DNA from: Symsagittifera roscoffensis
Taxonomy: Eukaryota; Xenacoelomorpha; Acoela; Convolutidae
Assembly (NCBI RefSeq): GCF_963678635.1
Contig: NC_087063.1
Coordinates: forward strand, 77,399,617 to 77,463,616
Direction: 5' to 3'
Length of the DNA: 64,000 nt
In this document: piece after piece, positions 1-10,800 of the stretch
How the letters are laid out: each line of letters starts with the position of its first letter
Numbering within the stretch: position 1 is the stretch's first letter
Notes under the pieces: model-generated
Database searches by the model: none
What the model was told of the DNA's origin: nothing
Seen by the model: only the letters and a program-made list of their open reading frames with translations
Position numbers and translations under genes: made by a program

Positions 1-112
1 GTTGATTTAATTTTCAAATTCGCGACAAAGATTTCACTGAGCCTAAATTTTGAGGTTTTTGATTTAAATTGCAAATTCGCGACAAAGATTTCATTTAGCC
101 AAATTGTTTTGA
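1..112. repeat. Two tandem copies of a ~60-bp AT-rich unit at the LINE's left edge
   Basis: Two adjacent copies share the block CAAATTCGCGACAAAGATTT. A third, slightly diverged copy lies at 3943-3992, just past the LINE remnant, so the LINE is bracketed by the same repeat. It may be a target satellite or part of the LINE's own termini. Confidence 0.7.
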
Positions 113-3100
113 TACACTTTCTAAATAGTTTCATATAAATGATGAGTGAGAAAGACTGGCAACAACCCACATTACTCAAATGTGTTAAATACTCCACTGG
201 ATCAGAGGGTGATGTGGTTTCATGCGCTTTCTGTCCTGCTGTGATAAATGGAGTCTGTCTTGGTCTGGATACCGTAAACTGACTTGGACTTGTGAAAACT
301 GTGAAAGAAAACCGAAGCTAAGTGGCCTCTTTTCTTTACTGAAATCGTTGGAGAATAAACTTAATGCTACAACTTATTTTGGTCAACGATTGGATAAATT
401 GAAAAATGAAACAAGATATTTGAATAATTGCAGCCCAAGAGCTTTATGACTAGTGTAATACCGGCCAGACGTAACTCTGGATAGGTTTCAAACGAACCTA
501 CCAAAATACAGCGAGACTCTGTTTTTGAAGAACATTTGACTCAACTCTGCACAGAGAAAGAACTGATAGCAGTGTGAGCAAACGAAAACTTAGTGCCACC
601 GAGTCAAATTCTAGGAGAAAACTCATAGTACAGGTGCCAATAAAAATGGCGCCTTTCAAGGTGTTGCCCCAAAACGCCATATCTATTTGGACCGACTAAC
701 GAAGGAATATGGTGTTGAGGAAATAAAAAAGCACTGTGCCAATAATGGTGCAGATGTGATACATATGCGGGAAACGACAAAAAAAGACTAAACGCTGAGA
801 AGTTTTCCTGTTATCTTTGCTGATGAGAAATCGGAAGTAAATGACTCTCCGGATTTTTGGCCGCAAAACAGCGTTGTTAACAGATTTTTCCTGAATGAAG
901 AAACAATGATTTGGCTGAAAATGTTCAAAAAACTCTCTGACCGACAAACAAAGATATATATTGGATTTTTCAATGTGCGTTCCATTAGATGGAAAATAAC
1001 GCCACTTTGACATATCACTCTTTCTAATTTTTTGCGCTTATTTGGAATTATATAAACCTGGATTATATCAAGTGAAGGCTATCTCCTTTGACAAATTTAT
1101 CCAAATGGCTGTACATTTTTTAACTGTCCTCGTGAAAGTAGACTTGGCGGCGGACTAGCTTTAAGTGCGCACCAGTCTTTGCGTGTATCTTTAATTCGTC
1201 ATATTCGCTCCGACTTTTTAGAAACAGCTTTATTCATTTTTCACAACTTAGGGTTAAATTGACTTTTAATGGCAGTATATCGGCCTCCTACAAATTTCAA
1301 TTGTTTCATTGCCGAATTGAGCAACTTATTTACTCAATTTCTACCGAATTGCAATTTTTTATCTGTTTGGGTTTTAACGTGCACTACAATAACAGGGCTA
1401 ATAAGTTTTTTCTACTCGAAGACTTATTAAAAGAATTTAGGTTAAACCGGTCTGTTCAAGAACCAACGCAAACCAAGGGCAACATACTTGATTTAATTTT
1501 ATCATTTGAAAATAACAAGCCTCAAAAAGTTTAAGTTTCTGCTTTTGATAAATCTTATCATGACTTCGTAAAAATTACGGCATATAGTACTTTCCTTCAA
1601 ACCAAGAAAAAATTACTTACACATCGCAGTTGGAAAAATGTTAATTTAACTGAGTTTCGTTTAATGCTTGAATCGTCTTTGGACTTAAATATTGGTCTTA
1701 GTGTTCCTGAGATAACTTCAAATTGTTTACTGTTTTTAGCCAAACTGTCGAATCAATAACGGATTACATTGCGCCCCTTAAAAAGCGCAGTAAACTTATT
1801 CGCAAATGTGAGTTTTTTAATACGGCGCTGATGGAAATGAAACGGAAACGTCGTAAATTGGAAAGAATGTATTGAAAACATAAAGTCAGTTTTCAGAATA
1901 CAAAGAGTATGATCGGAAACTGCTTTGTGGAAAAAAGAGAACACTTTTAGAAAAAAATCGATGTTACTGAAACAGACTCCGAGAAATATAAAGCTCTTGA
2001 CAAACTAATTGGAAACAAAACTGGAGCAGTACTACCTTTCCATAATTCAAACGTTACTCTGTCTAATGATTTTAATGCTTATTTTACTAGCAAAGTATTG
2101 GTGTTATGTATGAAACCCTAACTATGAAAAATTTTGATGAATCATTTACGACTTCAACTCAAACTTTAATGGGAAGTTTCAGTCCAATCAAACTTGAAGA
2201 TTTACATCAGACTGTTTTATCAAAATCACATGCGATAGCTCCTCAATTTAATCAGAACTGTTATCTTCAAAGAATTGTGTAGTTTTTGGGGGCCACAATT
2301 TTTTTTATTATTTCTAATACGTGTATTGACACAGGAGTTTTTCCTGATGATTTAAAAGAAGCAGGTATAAATCCGGCACTTAAAAACAAAAATCTAGATC
2401 CTGAACTTCTTGCATCGTACCGACCACTGTCTAACCTTGTATTTCTTTCTAAGTTATTTGAAAAACTTACACACGCGCAACCAGAAGAACATTTAACTAA
2501 TTTAGATCTCATGTATAATATAATCTCCGTATAAAATAGGTGCTTCAACAGAAACAGCATTATTAAAAGCGTCAACTGATATTCGTAAAATTTTGGACTC
2601 GAATCATTACCTGACATTGATCGACCTAGACTTATCAAGCGCCGTTGATACACTTCGGTATGATTATTTACTCAGAATCATGAAGAAATACATTTGACTT
2701 TCTGATAAAACACTGATTTGGTTTAGATCGTATCTCAGTAATCGGGGACCAGAAGGTTTACATTGAATAACTTTTTTCTGATGGACTTTTTGTCGAGCAT
2801 GGTATTCCTCAAGCGCCATAAAATTCGTAAAATGTTCCTCAAGCGCCGTATTATTCGTAAAATTTTGGACTCGAATCATTACCTGACATTGATCGACCTA
2901 GACTTATCAAGCGCCGTTGATACACTTCGGTATGATTATTTACTCAGAATCATGAAGAAATACATTTGACTTTCTGATAAAACACTGATTTGGTTTAGAT
3001 CGTATCTCAGTAATCGGGGACCAGAAGGTTTACATTGAATAACTTTTTTCTGATGGACTTTTTGTCGAGCATGGTATTCCTCAAGCGCCATAAAATTCGT

Positions 3101-3720
3101 AAAATATTCCTCAAGCGCCGTATTATTCGTAAAATTTTGGACTCGAATCATTACCTGACATTGATCGACCTAGACTTATCAAGCGCCGTTGATAGACTTC
3201 GGTATGATTATTTACTCAGAATCATGAAGAAATACATTTGACTTTCTGATAAAACACTGAGTTGGTTTAGATCGTATCTCAGTAATCGGGGACCAGAAGG
3301 TTTACATTGAATAACTTTTTTCTGGTGGACTTTTTCTCGAGCATGGTATTCCTCAAGGTTCGATCTTAAGACCCCTCTTATTTTGCGTTTAATTTTTTCC
3401 TCTTCGAAATATTTTTTTAAATCTCGATGTTTCCTATCAATCGTACGCGGATGATACCTTATTCTATGTTGCTACAAATTTCAAAGAAGATGATTATGCC
3501 ATGGTCAAGGAAAAAGTTCATTCGGTTATAAGTAATGCGCTGAGTTGTTACAAAAGACTTGGCTTGGCGGTGAACCCTGATAAAACTGAATTTATTTTTC
3601 TGGCAAAACCTACTTGAAAATGAAGTTGGGAACTTTCGTTGTTGGTTCATATGAAGTCAATGTTTTACACGAATTAAAAACTTTAGGGGTAATAATTGAT
3701 ATGATTTTGAATGCTGTTCC
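113..3720 (+). mobile_element. Degenerate LINE (CR1/L2-like non-LTR retrotransposon)
   Basis: A decayed non-LTR retrotransposon on the plus strand with many stops and frameshifts. In order: an ORF1-like remnant near 170-450 with paired cysteines (CEN-CERK type, PHD/zinc-finger style) and a short helical stretch; the end of an AP-endonuclease domain at about 1300-1530 (residues QEPTQTKGNILDLILS, typical of LINE endonuclease ends); reverse transcriptase motifs from 2290 (FPDDLKEAGINPAL, ASYRPLSNL); the palm region with LIDLDLSSAVD; a GIPQGS-like motif near 3340; and the YADD catalytic motif near 3443 followed by a GLAVNPDKTEF block. The order is canonical but the element cannot be active. CR1/L2 assignment is by motif flavour only. 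Confidence 0.85.
2581..3350 (+). repeat. 272-bp tandem triplication inside the LINE reverse transcriptase
   Basis: The segment beginning ATTCGTAAAATTTTGGACTC recurs at about 2580, 2852 and 3124 with an exact 272-bp period. The third copy is incomplete and runs on into the normal downstream RT sequence. Copies differ by only a few bases, for example at the ATG/ATA near 2832/3104. The unit encodes the LIDLDLSSAVD palm motif plus its following block, so that motif is present three times. Confidence 0.95.
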
Positions 3721-3942
3721 AAGCGTCGATTAGAGCCAAAACTGGTATAAAACCACGGGTTAGAATCATCAAAATCACTTTTCCAACGTTTGCTGCTTGC
3801 TTCGAAAAAGTTTAGGTTTTACTTAGTAGCAACTGGTCAGCGAGATTCTAACAGATTCTGGAACTACAAGAAACTCAGTCACCAGACGTCGCAACAAAAT
3901 GTTTCAAACTGTATAATTTAATTGAAAAAATGTCGGCCAAGT

Positions 3943-3992
3943 TTTGAGGTTGTTGATTTAAATTTCAAATTCGGGACAAGGATTTCATTGAA
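3943..3992. repeat. Right-flank copy of the repeat at 1-112
   Basis: This reads TTGAGGTTGTTGATTTAAAT followed by a CAAATTCGGGACAAGGATTTC-like block, matching the unit at the window start with two or three changes. It marks the right-hand end of the LINE-bearing interval. Confidence 0.7.
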
Positions 3993-4860
3993 ACAAAAAA
4001 TTCCAAAACTTTAATAAAAGGGAAACGAGAAAATCAAATTACTATACTTATTGCTTTTCGAGGCTACTTTTGATGGGAAAATCATGTACAGATGCTGTAA
4101 TCAGATTTGATGAGTTAAATCGATACCAACACTTCAACATAAACAAGTAACACATTATTTTTTTTTTATTTCGCGACCTTAGCAGTATTGAAAAATACAA
4201 TTTTTTTTCTTGTATCATAAGGCTTACCGCGTAGCCATCTATCATCTTCACAGAACAAACTGTTTTCAGCAAATCATTAAATTTCGAAGTAAATCATCAA
4301 GCTCTTGAATTTTTGAATAAAACTACGTTCAATTAAGCATTGAGTTTAAACGAACTTATGGCTAGGAAGCTGAAAATAAAACGAAACAATTTTTGCCTTG
4401 CAAATCTAAAATTCATGAACCTTTAAAAATTGTTGGAAACTTAGAAAACAAGCAGAACAATTTGAAATTAAATTCAAAAACTTTATTTACAATCTAGCCA
4501 AATTATATTCAATTTTCTAGACATTGAAAGAGCTTCATAGAAATGAAAATAGCTTCATATAAATTGCTTATAAATATAAATTTCAAATGAACTATCAAAT
4601 AGTTTCACTTTATTTTTAAAAACAATTGCCGCCACCTCACTCGTACCTTTCAAAAATATATGCCTAGAAAACAATTCATCAAAAAGGGTGATTTGCGTTA
4701 AGGCTCATTAAATGTTGTCAACGCGGAACTGAAACTTACTTAAAAACAAACGAAAGCACCAAACAGACCATAACCAAAAATATATTTCAAAGTTCAGCAG
4801 AGTTTCGAGGATCAAAATAAACTATCGTTTATCGCTGACTTTAAATTCCAAAAATTCTCT
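3993..4860. other. Gene-free 3' flank of SYNRG
   Basis: AT-rich with no supported ORF. It should contain the SYNRG 3' UTR. A minus-strand AATAAA signal (plus-strand TTTATT) lies near 4604, about 250 bp beyond the stop codon. Confidence 0.5.
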
Positions 4861-7800
4861 TCATAACACGTCGACCAGTAGAAGAGAGGGTAGCACTAAG
4901 TCTACCTTGTTGACCCACAGATTAGCACAGGGTGCGTGATATATTCGACCTCCGAATGATATGCAGTGAAGGGAAGGGTTGTTGTCGTTGAAAGGTCGTG
5001 ACCTCTCGTCACTGTGTTTGAGGTGGTTTGTGTTGTGACTACTCGGCTGTTGTTGTGGTTTGGATGGATCGTCTATTTGCAGTAGGCAGACTCCACAAGC
5101 CTCCGCTCCAAATTGGGCCACTGGTGGTAGTTCGCATTCTGATGTACTCGCTACGAACATGCTGGATTTAGATACCTGTGAACAACAACTATTTTACAAA
5201 CAAAATAATAAAACGCCATGTAGTTTCAATTATCACGGCACTATTTTTGGCCGGTTTCTTTTAGCATTTTGCTAAATACTATATTCAAAAAGTAAAAGTT
5301 ATTTTAGTTACGTTTTTTTACAATGCAGCAATTTTTTTGCTGATTAAAATTCACTGCAAATATTACTAGGCATGTATTTTTCACTTTCTTTAACTAATTA
5401 ACAGATTTTTTTTTAGCAGTTGGCATATTTTTCATTTGACTAGTACCATTTTAACTTTCATTCACACCTTAATTTAGCCCGGCTTAATAATCAATTTCTA
5501 AGAATTATTTAAAAAATTCTTATCTTTTTTGTGACTTTTACTGACCTCCTCGGGAATATATTGCTGTATTTGAACCCATCTTTCTTCAATTGCCCTTATC
5601 AATTCCTTCAGGCTCTCATCGTATAGTTTGAAAGACTCAAATGATCTCTTCACTTTTAATGACACGCCGTACACCAAACAAGCCCCAGTGCAAAACGCCA
5701 TCCATTCGTTGCTATTGAGTACTTCATCTTTCAAACTTGAGCTTCCTCTTGATGTTTCTTCGATTGTTTCAAATGCCGTTTTCAAAACTGTTTCACACTG
5801 CGTAAGTAATTGTTCCCACACTTTTTTCTGTCGTGTACCATCGCTGAATTCCTTAAAAGGATCAAATTTAGTCAAACAAACAAATTTATGATAGAGAAAA
5901 TAGAGAATGGCCTCTGCTTTTTTATAATAGTGTCGAGGAATTTATTCAATCTTTTTTCACGTCTTTAAAATTCCAAAATATAGCCAGGTGACAGTTGGAA
6001 AAGTGTAATGAACGCAACAAAAAAAACTAACTTTTTGTTTGAAAAAAACTTCAACTTTCGAATTTTAAAGAAAAACATATACCCTTGAAGCTCTTTGAAT
6101 TAAAAGATAAAATTTGTGATTGGTATTTTTTGATAAAATTAACCCAATTGGTAAAAACTGGATCATTACGTAAATTTTAAATTCCGCTGGGAACCCTGAA
6201 CATTAAAATTGCTGTTTGCAAAGTGGCTTCATTGTTGCAAGTTTTTACCTAAAATCATATCATGCCAAATTCAAATTATGGATATCAAACACTAACAATG
6301 ATCACCAAATAATTATTACAATGGATGATTTCACAATAACTAAATCTAAAATCTGTGAATATGGAACTAAATGAATTTGAATTTGAAGTTTCTCACAATT
6401 ATTTCTCATACATGAAACAATCTTTCATATTACCTTTGGTAGTTCGAAATTTTCCACCTACAAACAAGTATTCAAGTGTTGTTTTGGCTATGAATCAACT
6501 GAAATAGGTGTGCGATGAAGCTATGGCCTGTGACCTGCTACTTTTCTTCATGCAAATTCAAGGTCAGATACGATCGAGTGACAATCAGAAAAAAAATCTT
6601 CAGCAGGATAATGCTAATATTTTTTACTATAAACCATCCTCTCCCAATTTGTTTTGTAGGACTTTCAAAGATGTTTAGCATATTTAATCTAATAGAAGCT
6701 AATTTTATTTCATTACAAACCAAGAAAATGCACACAATCCGAAACACATTATTTCAGCAGTTCCAATTTTGCGTTGTGAATTCAGGGCTCAGTAAAAATT
6801 GCACCAAATAACCTACACACCTACTCTATTTCACAAACAAGTACAAACTAGTAACAAGTAAGCTCTTGTTATATATAGGAAAGCTTACTTTTCTGGTATT
6901 AGTCACAAATTCTCAATTTAAAAGAATCCAAATTGTAATGGTTTAAATTTTCTCTCAGCAAAAACTCACTGCAGTAAAAATTATGATTTTTTAAAAACTA
7001 AACAATGTCATGTCATATTATTAAATAAAAGTAACTTCAGTTAGTTCCCGACCGTCCGAGTTTTGATTTAACCCGTTCATGGTTCCTACTTCGACTAATG
7101 ACCTATCATTTCATCCATACTTATCCCAGTATCTCCTGCTCCATTCGGCAGCTGGCAACTAGGGTTGTACAATTTACTCATCACAGATGCCACCCTGTCC
7201 TGAACTTGTTTCATCTTGCACTCATAAACAATTTTCTCGGCTGATTGATTCATCTCTAGCCAAGTCTCAGTTTCCTTCACAAGATCTGAAAACATCGTCT
7301 TTTCCTTCGGATCCAACTTATCTGCCACCGATTTGTCTTCCATCGATGATTTGCCCGTCAAGATATAGCTTTCAAGCGTGTTCCTTGCCGCAATTCTTGC
7401 ACGACATGCATCATCTTCCGCTTTGAAATTCATCGCGTCTGCAACCATCTTGTCAATTTCCTGTTGACTCAAACGATTCTGGTCGTTTGTAACTTTCATT
7501 GACTTAACTATACCACTGCTAGTGTCCTTGGCAGTTACTGTCAGCATACAGTTTACGTCGACATCGAAAATTACCTCGATCTTCGAGACACCCCGAGGAG
7601 CCAATTGGATTCCTTCCAGCGTGAACGAGCCCAAAAGGTTGTTGTCCTTCGTCATCGGCCGTTCTCCTTCGAAAACTCGAATAGTTACACCCGGTTGGTT
7701 GTCCGCATATGTTGAAAATGTTCTTTGCGCTCTTGTTGAAATTTTCGTGTTTCTCTCCACCAGCTTTGACATGACTCCTCCTGCACTTTCGATCCCAAGT

Positions 7801-10800
7801 GAGAGCGGGACAACATCTACTAGAAAAAGGTCATTTATGTTGTCGTCTTTCACATTAGTCAACATCGCTGCTTGGACTGCCGCGCCATAGGCCACCGCTT
7901 CGTCGGGATTAACTGAACAATTTAACTGCTTCCCGTTAAAATATTCTTTCAGGAGAGCCCTGATCTTTGGAATCCTTGTAGATCCTCCCACAAGCACAAC
8001 TTCATGTATGTCACCTTTACTCAGCTGTGCATCTTCTAGCGCCCTGGTTACAGGCTCCAGTGTACTTCGAAACAGATCAAAACATGAGGCCTCAAACCGA
8101 GCGCGTGAGATCTTACTGCAAAAATCGATTCCTTGATACAACGAGGCTATCTCAATTGTCGCCTGGGAACTCGATGACAAGGTTCTCTTTGCATTTTCAG
8201 CCGCAGATCTCAGTCGTCTCAGAGCTCTGTTGTCCTGTGAGAGATCTTGCTTGTGTTTCTTCTTGAACTCCTCAATCAGGAGTTTCATCAACCGATTATC
8301 AAAATCGCCACCTCCCAAATGAGTGTCACCTGCCGTTGATTTCACTTCAAAGGTCCCCTTTTCAATTAGGAGAACTGAGACGTCAAACGTTCCTCCGCCT
8401 AGATCGAAAATCAGCACGTGTTTCCCTCCGACAGAAGGCTGCTGCTTATCCAGACCATATGCTAATGCTGCTGCTGTTGGCTCATTAATGATTCTAAGCA
8501 CATTCAGCCCCGCAATTGTTGCCGCGTCTTGCGTGGCCGATCTTTGCGCATCGTTGAAGTATGCTGGAACTGTGATCACTACATTCTTCACAACTGCTCC
8601 TAGATACTCTTCTGCGATTCCTTTCATCTTTATCAGCACCATTGAACTGATTTCTTCCGCGTGGAACTTTCTCGGCTTCCCTTTGTATTGGACTTCAATC
8701 TTCGGTTTGCCTCTGACGTTTTTCACTTTCAGCGGCTTTTTTCGACTTACCCCACATTTCAAATTCTTTTTCCTAGTTGTTTTATGGGTTATTTAATGCG
8801 TGACGTTACGCTGAAAAGTAAGTAGTTAGTTCGTTCACGATTCGAAATTTCATTGCACTTTGAAATCGTTAAAATAATTTTTCAAAACATATTTTCAAAT
8901 CTGAGGGGAAAGTAGAAAAGAGCCCTTTGAATGGCCACATTTTGATGTCCCTTTGAACAATTTCTTCGGAAAATTTTCGCCCAATGAGTCTTTTCGCATC
9001 AAAAACTGTGTTACTCGGATTCATTTCGGCCTGATTCTTGGCCGCATCTCCAATCAGTCGTTCTGAGCCATTGAACGCAACGTAGGAAGGTGTGATTCGA
9101 TGGCCCATGTCATTGGCGATAATTTCCACCTTTCCATTTTGAAATACAGCCGCACATGAGTAGGTGGTTCCAAGATCGATTCCAATCGCTGGCGCTATTT
9201 GAGACATTTTCTGGTATTTACGGCGTGAATGGTCCATTGCTGATTTAAAGTCTTTAAGCAAAATTTAAACAATGAAAGTGTTTATAAATACCTAAGTCTG
9301 AATGAATAAATATACTTCGTTTATGACTTCATTTAACCAACAACTGAATCATAAAATAAGGAAAAGATGCCGCCAATTTTCACATGACTTCTTATACACT
9401 TTACATATGTCAGCTCAAATTGAGAAATAATTTAGGAATCTGAAAAATTAGCCCTTTGTCCGGTTGGTTGAGGAGGGGGGTAAAAGGAATAGAGCAAAAA
9501 AAATAAAACACCAACGAAAAAAAATCAGTCCGAACAGGAGTTGAAATTAGGTAGCGAACTTCATTTCAGCCACTGAGATAGCTGGCTCTTTTCGGCTCTT
9601 TTTCCTCCCCCCTTCTGCAAAATTCTATATTTAAAACTAGTGTTCACATTGTCCGATTATCATGAAAACTGACATGCAGACTAAAAAGGCCATAAACATG
9701 ACAAACATATTTGGTCTTCATAATTAACCTTTTAAAACCACTCGTTAGACCATAAAATGCATATTTGTGTGAGGTGGGGGGAAAGGAAAAAGAGCCCTCT
9801 TTTCTATTGTAGGCTCCCACTAGCCATGTGAACAAGTATGGCTCGTCTTAATATCCTCCTCTCATTTGAACTTCAGTTTGAAACACTATTACAAGATTGG
9901 ACTCTTTTTCCTCCCCCATACCTCACACGAGCATAAATTTTATGATGTAAGGAGCCCTTATGAACACCAAATATGGGCTCTTTTTCATTTTCCTTCCACT
10001 TCGCATGATCATCAATGCTATGGTGTAACTAGTGGTGTTACAAAGTTGAGTATGAAAACCAAAAATGTTTATCATCGCTTAAATCGTCAGCATGTCAGTT
10101 TTCATAATCGGATAATTGTGAAAAATTTTGTAGAAATTCGCAGGTGGGGAGGGGGGAAGAGCCTTCTTGTCATACTAATGAAATTTCGGGTCTTTTCCAT
10201 TATAGCTACCCAGCCATGAAAGAAAAAACAGGCCTGCGCTTGGTAAACACTAGTAAGAACACGACAAAAAGCAGCTCTACAAAGAGCAAACATAGTCAAT
10301 AGAAATTAGGAAAAAAAGTAATGAACGCAAGTAAACAAAAAACACTGGCTTTGTTGAAAAATCTTAACATTCGAATTTCAAAGAAAAAAATAGATACTCT
10401 AGAGAATAAGAGTCTCACACACTAACCACTCAGCCACGGAAGCTTAATAGCCACAAATAAAGCAGAGAACAGACAATTTGCAATTTCCACTGCTACAGTG
10501 AACTTTCCGAAAAAGTGAACACTTCTATTTGCGAGTTAGATTCGAAAAAAAGGTTCGTACTGATACACTAACACTCGCAAGCTCGCTAGTATGAAGAGCT
10601 TTCAAAAGGCTTAGAAAAACCGAATCTTTATGCGGGACCTAATCCGACAAAAATTAGCAGACACGAAAGTCTAAAATATTCGAAAATTGTTAGTTTCCAC
10701 AAAAAAACAAGTCCCGAGTGGAATTTAACTTCTGTGAGTTGTCTTCTCAAGCATGAGTGTTAGGACCGCACCAAATTCACAGAACACACTTCGAAAAAAA

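Noticed and set aside
696-1018. Two overlapping minus-strand ORFs of 76 and 105 codons
   Set aside because: They are antisense to LINE ORF remnants, have no recognisable motif and no splice context.
7187-8796. Several long plus-strand ORFs across the HSP70 locus (up to 157 codons)
   Set aside because: They are antisense shadows of the conserved HSP70 frame. Codon bias of the sense gene explains them.
8734-9261. Reading HSP70 as a pseudogene or two genes because of the break near residue 94
   Set aside because: Both parts are open, meet in frame when 199 bp are removed, and keep all catalytic motifs. An intron is the simpler reading, though it is unproven.
9208-9470. Possible heat-shock elements upstream of HSP70
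   Set aside because: Only scattered GAA/TTC pentamers are present, without three alternating units at 5-bp spacing, so no HSE is claimed.
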